This document shows positions 41,601 through 53,600 of a DNA stretch of 64,000 nt, one piece after another (the first letter of the stretch is position 1; every line of letters begins with the position of its first letter). This DNA comes from Branchipolynoe longqiensis (taxonomy: Eukaryota > Annelida > Polychaeta > Phyllodocida > Polynoidae). Under the pieces are notes generated by a model, which saw only the letters and a program-made list of their open reading frames with translations, was not told where the DNA came from and did no database searches. The DNA is taken from the NCBI GenBank assembly GCA_030323885.1, contig CM059191.1:104332292-104396291 (forward strand), read 5' to 3'. The translations under genes were made by a program, and so were the position numbers.

Positions 41601-44600
41601 CTGTGGCTGAACCTGTGCTCGTGGCACTGCCTCTGTGTGTGTGTGCGCGTGTGCCTGTGGCTGAACCTGTGCTCGTGGCACTGCATGTGCATACGTGCCC
41701 ATGCCTGTGCCTAAACCTGTGCTCGTGGTACTGCTTGTATGTGTGTGCGCGTGTGCCTGTGGCTGAGCCTGTGCTCGTCGTACTGCTTGTATGTGTGCGT
41801 GTGTGGCTGAACCTGTGCTCGTGGCACTGCCTGTGTGTGCCTGTGGCTGAACCTGTGCTCGTGGCACTGCCTGTGTGTGTGTGCGCGTGTGTGCCTGTGG
41901 CTGAACCTGTGCTCGTGGCACTGCATGTGTGTGCATGCCCGTGGCTGTGCCTAAACCTGTGCTCATCGTACTGCTTGTATGTGTGCCTGTGGCTGAACCT
42001 GTGCTTGTCCTACTGCTTGTATGTGTGCGCGTGTGCCTGTGGCTGAACCTGTGCTCGTGGCACTGCATGTGTGTGCCCGTGGCTGTGCCCATGTGTTGTG
42101 CTCATACCATGGCTGGCTTGTCACCAGCATGTGTTAATGAGCATGATGGCGCCACTGTACATGCAGTGTCAGCTGGTAACAGCCCGAGGCTGTGTGTTTA
42201 AATGGGCGTTACTTCCTCCATAGGGGCCAGCCGGACACTGAGTCACCGAGATAAACTCAAAGCGGCATCTTCCAATGAACCGTCAGAATGGGGTGCCCAA
42301 GGGTTACTCCTTTCTGATATTTATAATTGACCCACCATTACTAAAATCAGGGATGAAAATTCTCTGCACTTTCCGCGATTCTTTATATTTACCAGTTAAT
42401 GTTAAGCAAAATGTCAGGGAATCAGGATATATATGACAACAATTAGTTTGAATCCCATATTTATATGACCTTAAATGTTACTAGAACATAAAGCTAGGCA
42501 CACCAAACTGAATTTTTCTTTTCAATGGTACAGTTGGAAAGCTCTTATCATTCTGATTACAAATATATATAATAATGGAAAATTATGAGTTATGGATTTT
42601 TTTTAATATTTATTTTTTGCCCTTAATCAGAGATAAAAGACCTCCACGGTTTCGTGGATTTCCGCGATTTCTTATATTCACCAATTCACGTTTGGGATGT
42701 ATATGACAACAGTTGGGTGGTTCGAATCCCGTAATGACCTTAGGTGTAGTTAGAACATAAAACCTAAGCAAGAAAGTGTTAGACGATATGGGCAATAATG
42801 CAAGCACAACAAGGCTAGTTGAAACCTGACTTCTGGTATTTTTCCACGATTCCCTGACAATGCTAGATCTATGGGAGAATATCCACATTTCCGCTTTTTT
42901 CCCCTGGAGACCACTTTAATCCCTGCTTAATTTTACATACATTTATCACGATTCTGCAAATGCTTAAATCCTGATGTTTGAGGCTGCCTGCTGAAGGCAA
43001 ATTACATTTTAATCACATCATTATTCTTTTAACTTATTATTTCTAGTACAGACTCTAATCTAAAAAAAATTCAGACCGTACAAATAAATATTTGTTGAAC
43101 AATTTGACATCAAACATGGCAAATCGTGTGATTTTCACTAACTATCCTTGATCAAATCTTTAGAAAATTAATATCTCTGATTCTATTTGAGATATTGTCT
43201 TGATTTTTATATCAAAATGATGAGAATGCAAATATCTATGATGTGATTACATTGCCTTTAAGCTGTATCCACATTAGAAAATCTCACAAATTTGATTGCT
43301 CTAATTAGAATACCCATTCTCTGGTTAAGTCCAAACTGCTGAGATCGAGTCTTAACGAATAGTTTACAGAATTGAGACCTACCCTGGCGCTTATCCTTAA
43401 TAGGATAGCGCAAGACTGGTTTTGCTTGGGATCAGGATAATGTGATTGATTTCGGATCATGGTGCTGGCGGTCTGATCTCTCAGTGGGGCAGCACTATAA
43501 AGTTGCTAGGTGCACTGTCACAAGTTTAGTTCTAACAGAACCTTATTGCTACGGTGTAAAAAAACCCAAAACATGGCTCTGTACTGACCTTCAATTAGCA
43601 CATCCTTATATTTGAGGTTATATAGTTGATTTGTTTTTACAAACTGAGTTAACAATTGGGTATTCGCTCATCCAAATACAATGGGGACCTTTCATGAGCC
43701 ATTTCTCTCGCTATACACTTGGTTGTCCCGGTCCAAGTCGGCCATCATGGTTGGATAGAAGGGGGCAGGTGTGTTGGGGGTTTAGGGGTGTGGGGGTATA
43801 GGTGTGTGCCATGGGGTGTAGGGGGTATATGTGTGTGTGTTGGGGCTTTAAGGCTGTGAGTTGCCGCTCTGCAAGACACCCCTACCCTCCCACCACACAC
43901 ACCGTCAGCCCCCACCACACACCCTTACACCCTCACCACACACCCCACCACATCACACCCCTAAATCCCCATACACCCCCCACCACGCAACAAAATCCTC
44001 ACCATACCCCTACACCTCCACAACACACCCACCACACAAACATATGCCCCCACCACACCATACCCACTCACTACCCCCCACCACACATTCCTAAACACCC
44101 ACCACAGAACCATACACCCCCCCCCCCTCGATACACACCTACACCCCTCAACCCCCACTACACACCCACTCAACCCCTTCTTATTTACATACACTTGGTA
44201 GTAGAGTAGAAGGAACTGTTTCTCTCCAACATGGGACCGGCATGGTGCGCCATCTGACGAGAGAGTCATGCAAACTGAAAGCTCCCCATTAGACCAGAGT
44301 GAGCGACCTAGAAGTAAGCAACAACCTGGTGTATGTTGATTTTGTTCCATTGTACCTCCTACCACTGGTTAGTGATACAAAGAGGGAAGTTATACAAAGA
44401 TCTGTTTGTGAGAGGATGAGGGTGGGGGGTATGTGTGTCAGTAGTACAGAGCTGGTGATCCCAGTTCATAGTCAACTCATATCAAATGGTTCTGTGTGGC
44501 GTGGTGTGGTCAAACACCCTATAATACTAAGACGGCTCACTCCCTATCAATACACATCATCAGCATCACCATCATCACACATCTTTCACATTCATATATA

Positions 44601-47600
44601 CATTTATACATATAGTATAGCAACTGTTTAACCAAGAGAACAGCCTGCACACCAATTGGTGGGTTTGATCATTTTCATTACACAGTACAGGCTGAGTGAG
44701 CCGTCTTAGTATTATAGGGTCTTTGGTGTGGTGTGGCGTGGCGTGGCGTGGTGAGGTGAGGTGAGGTGATTTGGCGGGACCAGCTGGTGTCCGTTGTTGT
44801 GCACATGTATAAAGGTTCCTCTGCTGTCATTAACTCGGGGTGGGTACGCGGCTTTGAAATCCTTAAAAGTGCTGGAATATTTTACTGTGTGCTTGAAAAT
44901 CCTTGGAAATGACACTACCATATGATGACATTTTTGTATGTTTTCCCAAAGAATTGAGACAACCCTGATTAGCCCTAAAAGAAGCCAAATTGCAACGGCA
45001 GCAGTGTGACCCTCACAACCTGCCACCCGCGCAATGATGGTCATTCATAACGTTCGGTTTTAAAGATGGTTACCTAATAATATGTGTGTCTAGAAGCCTT
45101 GAAAAGGTATTTTTTATACATCCTTGAAAATCCTGACAAAAACATTGGGATTATTTTTCTGATGAAGGTGTATGCACCCTGTTTACTTGTATAGTTCCGA
45201 GTAATCTGGAGATTTGGATGTAAAGTTCTGATTGGCTGCTTGAAGTGACTGCAGCTAGGCCATGCGATGACTTCAGTGAACACTTCAGTGACACATGCTT
45301 GACCGGGCGATCAACCAGGGGGCAGGGCGGCGATGTGGATGGGGGCGGGGAGAGGCTGGCGGGCGGGAGATAACTTCCATCAGGTGTCTTCCCAGATGCA
45401 CTAATCATGGGCTGTACATATCATCAAAAGATTGCACAACACAAACAAGAAGAGTGCCATGTAAATACACTAAATTACTGTGGGCATGGGAGGAGTTGGT
45501 TGAATGTTGGAGTTTACGTCCTGGCAACATCTATGGTCATATCAGGACATGGTAGAATTTTGTTTAAGCTATTTTATTTAGTATCCCCATTCGCGACTTA
45601 TCATTGATTCGACCCAATAAGGCATGTGCACGTTCTGCTAATCTGTAGTAGAAGGGGCCCACTAAGGGATGTGCATGTTCTGCTAATCTGTAGTAGAAGG
45701 GGCCCACACGGTGTGGAGCAGGAGACTGGCTAATCTCTAGTAGAAGGGGCCCACAAGGTGTGGAGCAGGAGACTGGCTAATCTCTAGTAGAAGGGGCCCA
45801 CAAGGTGTGGAGCAGGAGGCGGGCTAATCTGTAGTAGAAGGGGCCCACAAGGTGTGGAGCAGGAGGCGGGCTAATCTGTAGTAGAAGGGGCCCACAAGGT
45901 GTGGAGCAGGAGGCGGGCTAATCTGTAGTAGAAGGGGCCCACAAGGTGTGGAGCAGGAGGTGGGCTAATCTGTAGTAGAAGGGGCCCACAAGGTGTGGAG
46001 CAGGAGGCGGGCTAATCTGTAGTAGAAGGGGCCCACAAGGTGTGGAGCAGGAGGCGGGCTAATCTGTAGTAGAAGGGGCCCACAAGGTGTGGAGCAGGAG
46101 GCGGGCTAATCTGTAGTAGAAGGGGCCCACAAGGTGTGGAGCAGGAGGCGGGCTAATCTGTAGTAGAAGGGGCCCACAAGGTGTGGAGCAGGAGGTGGGC
46201 TAATCTGTAGTAGAAGGGGCCACAAGGTGTGGAGCAGGAGGCGGGCTAATCTGTAGTAGAAGGGGCCCACAAGGTGTGGAGCAGGAGGCGGGCTAATCTG
46301 TAGTAGAAGGGGCCCACAAGGTGTGGAGCAGGAGGCGGGCTAATCTGTAGTAGAAGGGGCCCACAAGGTGTGGAGCAGGAGGCGGGCTAATCTGTAGTAG
46401 AAGGGGCCCACAAGGTGTGGAGCAGGAGGCGGGCTAATCTGTAGTAGAAGGGCCCCACAAGGTGTGGAGCAGGAGGCGGGCTAATCTGTAGTAGAAGGGG
46501 CCCACAAGGTGTTGAGCAGGAGGTGGGCTAATCTGTAGTAGAAGGGGCCCACAAGGTGTGGAGCAGGAGGCGGGCTAATCTGTAGTAGAAGGGGCCCACA
46601 AGGTGTGGAGCAGGAGGTGGGCTAATCTGTAGTAGAAGGGGCCCACAAGGTGTGGAGCAGGAGGCGGGCTAATCTGTAGTAGAAGGGGCCCACAAGGTGT
46701 GGAGCAGGAGGCGGGCTAATCTGTAGTAGAAGGGCCCCACAAGGTGTGGAGCAGGAGGCGGGCTAATCTGTAGTAGAAGGGGGCCACAAGGTGTGGAGCA
46801 GGAGGCGGGCTAATCTGTAGTAGAAGGGGCCCACAAGGTGTGGAGCAGGAGGGGGCTAATCTGTAGTAGAAGGGGCCACAAGGTGTGGAGCAGGAGGCGG
46901 GCTAATCTGTAGTAGAAGGGGCCCACAAGGTGTGGAGCAGGAGGCGGGCTAATCTGTAGTAGAAGGGGCCCACAAGGTGTGGAGCAGGAGGCGGGCTAAT
47001 CTGTAGTAGAAGGGGGCCACAAGGTGTGGAGCAGGAGGCGGGCTAATCTGTAGTAGAAGGGGCCACAAGGTGTGGAGCAGGAGGCGGGCTAATCTGTAGT
47101 AGAAGGGGCCCACAAGGTGTGGAGCAGGAGGTGGGCTAATCTGTAGTAGAAGGGGCCCACAAGGTGTGGAGCAGGAGGCGGGCTAATCTGTAGTAGAAGG
47201 GGCCCACAAGGTGTGGAGCAGGAGGCGGGCTAATCTGTAGTAGAAGGGGCCCACAAGGTGTGGAGCAGGAGGCGGGCTAATCTGTAGTAGAAGGGGCCCA
47301 CAAGGTGTGGAGCAGGAGGTGGGCTAATCTGTAGTAGAAGGGGCCCACAAGGTGTGGAGCAGGAGGCGGGCTAATCTGTAGTAGAAGGGGCCACAAGGTG
47401 TGGAGCAGGAGGCGGGCTAATCTGTAGTAGAAGGGGGCCACAAGGTGTGGAGCAGGAGGCGGGCTAATCTGTAGTAGAAGGGGCCCACAAGGTGTGGAGC
47501 AGGAGGCGGGCTAATCTGTAGTAGAAGGGGCCCACAAGGTGTGGAGCAGGAGGCGGGCTAATCTGTAGTAGAAGGGGCCCACAAGGTGTGGAGCAGGAGG

Positions 47601-50600
47601 TGGGCTAATCTGTAGTAGAAGGGGCCCACAAGGTGTGGAGCAGGAGGCGGGCTAATCTGTAGTAGAAGGGGCCCACAAGGTGTGGAGCAGGAGGCGGGCT
47701 AATCTGTAGTAGAAGGGGCCCACAAGGTGTGGAGCAGGAGGCGGGCTAATCTGTAGTAGAAGGGGCCCACAAGGTGTGGAGCAGGAGGCGGGCTAATCTG
47801 TAGTAGAAGGGGCCCACAAGGTGTGGAGCAGGAGGCGGGCTAATCTGTAGTAGAAGGGGCCCACAAGGTGTGGAGCAGGAGGTGGGCTAATCTGTAGTAG
47901 AAGGGGCCCACAAGGTGTGGAGCAGGAGGTGGGCTAATCTGTAGTAGAAGGGGCCCACAAGGTGTGGAGCAGGAGGCGGGCTAATCTGTAGTAGAAGGGG
48001 CCCACAAGGTGTGGAGCAGGAGGCGGGCTAATCTGTAGTAGAAGGGGCCCACAAGGTGTGGAGCAGGAGGCGGGCTAATCTGTAGTAGAAGGGGGCCACA
48101 AGGTGTGGAGCAGGAGGCGGGCTAATCTGTAGTAGAAGGGGCCCACAAGGTGTGGAGCAGGAGGCGGGCTAATCTGTAGTAGAAGGGGCCCACAAGGTGT
48201 GGAGCAGGAGGCGGGCTAATCTGTAGTAGAAGGGGCCCACAAGGTGTGGAGCAGGAGGTGGGCTAATCTGTAGTAGAAGGGCCCACAAGGTGTGGAGCAG
48301 GAGGTGGGCTAATGCGGCTAATCTGTAGTAGAAGGGGCCCACATGGTGTGGAGCAGGAGGTGGGCTAATCTGTAGTAGAAGGGCCCACAAGGTGTGGAGC
48401 AGGAGGCGGGCTAATCTGTAGTAGAAGGGGCCCACAAGGTGTGGAGCAGGAGGTGGGCTAATCTGTAGTAGAAGGGGCCCACAAGGTGTGGAGCAGGAGG
48501 CGGGCTAATCTGTAGTAGAAGGGGCCCACAAGGTGTGGAGCAGGAGGCGGGCTAATCTGTAGTAGAAGGGCCCCACAAGGTGTGGAGCAGGAGGCGGGCT
48601 AATCTGTAGTAGAAGGGGGCCACAAGGTGTGGAGCAGGAGGCGGGCTAATCTGTAGTAGAAGGGGCCCACAAGGTGTGGAGCAGGAGGTGGGCTAATCTG
48701 TAGTAGAAGGGGCCCACAAGGTGTGGAGCAGGAGGCGGGCTAATCTGTAGTAGAAGGGGCCCACAAGGTGTGGAGCAGGAGGCGGGCTAATCTGTAGTAG
48801 AAGGGGCCCACAAGGTGTGGAGCAGGAGGCGGGCTAATCTGTAGTAGAAGGGGGCCACAAGGTGTGGAGCAGGAGGCGGGCTAATCTGTAGTAGAAGGGG
48901 CCCACAAGGTGTGGAGCAGGAGGTGGGCTAATCTGTAGTAGAAGGGGCCCACAAGGTGTGGAGCAGGAGGTGGGCTAATCTGTAGTAGAAGGGGCCCACA
49001 AGGTGTGGAGCAGGAGGCGGGCTAATCTGTAGTAGAAGGGGCCCACAAGGTGTGGAGCAGGAGGCGGGCTAATCTGTAGTAGAAGGGGCCACAAGGTGTG
49101 GAGCAGGAGGCGGGCTAATCTGTAGTAGAAGGGGCCCACAAGGTGTGGAGCAGGAGGTGGGCTAATCTGTAGTAGAAGGGGGCCACAAGGTGTGGAGCAG
49201 GAGGCGGGCTAATGCAGGCTAATCTGTAGTAGAAGGGGCCCACAAGGTGTGGAGCAGGAGGCGGGCTAATCTGTAGTAGAAGGGGGCCACAAGGTGTGGA
49301 GCAGGAGGCGGGCTAATCTGTAGTAGAAGGGGCCCACAAGGTGTGGAGCAGGAGGTGGGCTAATCTGTAGTAGAAGGGGCCCACAAGGTGTGGAGCAGGA
49401 GGCGGGCTAATCTGTAGTAGAAGGGGCCCACAAGGTGTGGAGCAGGAGGCGGGCTAATCTGTAGTAGAAGGGGCCCACAAGGTGTGGAGCAGGAGGTGGG
49501 CTAATCTGTAGTAGAAGGGGGCCACAAGGTGTGGAGCAGGAGGCGGGCTAATCTGTAGTAGAAGGGGCCCACAAGGTGTGGAGCAGGAGGCGGGCTAATC
49601 TGTAGTAGAAGGGGCCCCACAAGGTGTGGAGCAGGAGGCGGGCTAATCTGTAGTAGAAGGGGCCCACAAGGTGTGGAGCAGGAGGCGGGCTAATCTGTAG
49701 TAGAAGGGGGCCACAAGGTGTGGAGCAGGAGGCGGGCTAATCTGTAGTAGAAGGGGCCCACAAGGTGTGGAGCAGGAGGTGGGCTAATCTGTAGTAGAAG
49801 GGGCCCACAAGGTGTGGAGCAGGAGGTGGGCTAATCTGTAGTAGAAGGGCCCCACAAGGTGTGGAGCAGGAGGCGGGCTAATCTGTAGTAGAAGGGGCCC
49901 ACAAGGTGTGGAGCAGGAGGCGGGCTAATCTGTAGTAGAAGGGGCCCACAAGGTGTGGAGCAGGAGGTGGGCTAATCTGTAGTAGAAGGGGGCCACAAGG
50001 TGTGGAGCAGGAGGCGGGCTAATCTGTAGTAGAAGGGGCCCACAAGGTGTGGAGCAGGAGGCGGGCTAATCTGTAGTAGAAGGGGCCCACAAGGTGTGGA
50101 GCAGGAGGCGGGCTAATCTGTAGTAGAAGGGGCCCACAAGGTGTGGAGCAGGAGGTGGGCTAATCTGTAGTAGAAGGGGGCCACAAGGTGTGGAGCAGGA
50201 GGCGGGCTAATCTGTAGTAGAAGGGGCCCACAAGGTGTGGAGCAGGAGGCGGGCTAATCTGTAGTAGAAGGGGCCCACAAGGTGTGGAGCAGGAGGCGGG
50301 CTAATCTGTAGTAGAAGGGGCCCACAAGGTGTGGAGCAGGAGGCGGGCTAATCTGTAGTAGAAGGGCCCCACAAGGTGTGGAGCAGGAGGTGGGCTAATG
50401 CAGGCTAATCTGTAGTAGAAGGGGCCACATGGTGTGGAGCAGGAGGTGGGCTAATCTGTAGTAGAAGGGCCCCACAAGGTGTGGAGCAGGAGGCGGGCTA
50501 ATCTGTAGTAGAAGGGGCCCACAAGGTGTGGAGCAGGAGGTGGGCTAATCTGTAGTAGAAGGGGCCCACAAGGTGTGGAGCAGGAGGCGGGCTAATCTGT

Positions 50601-53600
50601 AGTAGAAGGGCCCCACAAGGTGTGGAGCAGGAGGCGGGCTAATCTGTAGTAGAAGGGCCCCACAAGGTGTGGAGCAGGAGGCGGGCTAATCTGTAGTAGA
50701 AGGGGGCCACAAGGTGTGGAGCAGGAGGCGGGCTAATCTGTAGTAGAAGGGGCCCACAAGGTGTGGAGCAGGAGGTGGGCTAATCTGTAGTAGAAGGGGG
50801 CCACAAGGTGTGGAGCAGGAGGCGGGCTAATCTGTAGTAGAAGGGGCCCACAAGGTGTGGAGCAGGAGGCGGGCTAATCTGTAGTAGAAGGGGGCCACAA
50901 GGTGTGGAGCAGGAGGTGGGCTAATCTGTAGTAGAAGGGGGCCACAAGGTGTGGAGCAGGAGGCGGGCTAATCTGTAGTAGAAGGGGCCCACAAGGTGTT
51001 GAGCAGGAGGTGGGCTAATCTGTAGTAGAAGGGGCCCACACGGTGTGGAGCAGGAGGTGGGCTAATCTGTAGTAGAAGGGGCCCACAAGGTGTGGAGCAG
51101 GAGGCGGGCTAATCTGTAGTAGAAGGGGCCCACAAGGTGTGGAGCAGGAGGCGGGCTAATCTGTAGTAGAAGGGGGCCACAAGGTGTGGAGCAGGAAGCG
51201 GGCTAATCTGTAGTAGAAGGGGCCCACAAGGTGTGGAGCAGGAGGTGGGCTAATCTGTAGTCGAAGGGGCCCACAAGGTGTGGAGCAGGAGGTGGGCTAA
51301 TCTGTAGTAGAAGGGCCCCACAAGGTGTGGAGCAGGAGGTGGGCTAATCTGTAGTAGAAGGGGCCCACAAGGTGTGGAGCAGGAGGTGGGCTAATCTGTA
51401 GTAGAAGGGGCCCACAAGGTGTGGAGCAGGAGGTGGGCTAATCTGTAGTAGAAGGGGGCCACAAGGTGTGGAGCAGGAGGCGGGCTAATCTGTAGTAGAA
51501 GGGGCCCACAAGGTGTGGAGCAGGAGGCGGGCTAATCTGTAGTAGAAGGGGCCCACAAGGTGTGGAGCAGGAGGTGGGCTAATCTGTAGTAGAAGGGGGC
51601 CACAAGGTGTGGAGCAGGAGGCGGGCTAATCTGTAGTAGAAGGGGCCCACAAGGTGTGGAGCAGGAGGCGGGCTAATCTGTAGTAGAAGGGGCCCACAAG
51701 GTGTGGAGCAGGAGGCGGGCTAATCTGTAGTAGAAGGGCCCCACAAGGTGTGGAGCAGGAGGTGGGCTAATGCAGGCTAATCTGTAGTAGAAGGGGCCAC
51801 ATGGTGTGGAGCAGGAGGTGGGCTAATCTGTAGTAGAAGGGCCCCACAAGGTGTGGAGCAGGAGGCGGGCTAATCTGTAGTAGAAGGGGCCCACAAGGTG
51901 TGGAGCAGGAGGTGGGCTAATCTGTAGTAGAAGGGGCCCACAAGGTGTGGAGCAGGAGGCGGGCTAATCTGTAGTAGAAGGGCCCCACAAGGTGTGGAGC
52001 AGGAGGCGGGCTAATCTGTAGTAGAAGGGCCCCACAAGGTGTGGAGCAGGAGGCGGGCTAATCTGTAGTAGAAGGGGGCCACAAGGTGTGGAGCAGGAGG
52101 CGGGCTAATCTGTAGTAGAAGGGGCCCACAAGGTGTGGAGCAGGAGGTGGGCTAATCTGTAGTAGAAGGGGGCCACAAGGTGTGGAGCAGGAGGCGGGCT
52201 AATCTGTAGTAGAAGGGGCCCACAAGGTGTGGAGCAGGAGGCGGGCTAATCTGTAGTAGAAGGGGGCCACAAGGTGTGGAGCAGGAGGTGGGCTAATCTG
52301 TAGTAGAAGGGAGCCACAAGGTGTGGAGCAGGAGGCGGGCTAATCTGTAGTAGAAGGGGCCCACAAGGTGTGGAGCAGGAGGTGGGCTAATCTGTAGTAG
52401 AAGGGGCCCACAAGGTGTGGAGCAGGAGGTGGGCTAATCTGTAGTAGAAGGGGCCCACAAGGTGTGGAGCAGGAGGCGGGCTAATCTGTAGTAGAAGGGG
52501 CCCACAAGGTGTGGAGCAGGAGGTGGGCTAATCTGTAGTAGAAGGGGCCCACAAGGTGTGGAGCAGGAGACTGGCTAATCTCTAGTAGAAGGGGCCCACA
52601 AGGTGTGGAGCAGGAGGCGGGCTAATCTGTAGTAGAAGGGGGCCACAAGGTGTGGAGCAGGAGGCGGGCTAATCTGTAGTAGAAGGGGCCCACAAGGTGT
52701 GGAGCAGGAGGTGGGCTAATCTGTAGTAGAAGGGCCCCACAAGGTGTGGAGCAGGAGGCGGGCTAATCTGTAGTAGAAGGGCCCCACAAGGTGTGGAGCA
52801 GGAGGCGGGCTAATCTGTAGTAGAAGGGGCCCACAAGGTGTGGAGCAGGAGACTGGCTAATCTCTAGTAGAAGGGGCCCACAAGGTGTGGAGCAGGAGAT
52901 GGGCTAATCTGTAGTAGAAGGGCCCCACAAGGTGTGGAGCAGGAGGCGGGCTAATGCAGGCTAATCTGTAGTAGAAGGGGCCACATGGTGTGGAGCAGGA
53001 GGTGGGCTAATCTGTAGTAGAAGGGCCCCACAAGGTGTGGAGCAGGAGGCGGGCTAATCTGTAGTAGAAGGGGCCCACAAGGTGTGGAGCAGGAGGTGGG
53101 CTAATCTGTAGTAGAAGGGGCCCACAAGGTGTGGAGCAGGAGGCGGGCTAATCTGTAGTAGAAGGGCCCCACAAGGTGTGGAGCAGGAGGTGGGCTAATG
53201 CAGGCTAATCTGTAGTAGAAGGGGCCACATGGTGTGGAGCAGGAGGTGGGCTAATCTGTAGTAGAAGGGCCCCACAAGGTGTGGAGCAGGAGGCGGGCTA
53301 ATCTGTAGTAGAAGGGGCCCACAAGGTGTGGAGCAGGAGGCGGGCTAATCTGTAGTAGAAGGGGCCCACAAGGTGTGGAGCAGGAGGCGGGCTAATCTGT
53401 AGTAGAAGGGGCCCACAAGGTGTGGAGCAGGAGGCGGGCTAATCTGTAGTAGAAGGGGGCCACAAGGTGTGGAGCAGGAGGCGGGCTAATCTGTAGTAGA
53501 AGGGGGCCACAAGGTGTGGAGCAGGAGGTGGGCTAATCTGTAGTAGAAGGGGCCCACAAGGTGTGGAGCAGGAGGCGGGCGTGCTGTTGCTAGGCGACAG

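Noticed and set aside
41478..42092. 204-codon minus-strand and 167-codon plus-strand ORFs
   Set aside because: Both are read-through of the ~51-bp minisatellite, which has no stops in several frames.
48169..48435. ORF with repeated tyrosine/leucine motifs on the minus strand
   Set aside because: It is a frame of the 47-bp unit only; similar frames at 53439-53747 run into unique sequence without any domain.
45616..53579. CRISPR array (regular repeat of 47 bp)
   Set aside because: The units are contiguous with no unique spacers, and the context is an animal intron. It is a minisatellite.
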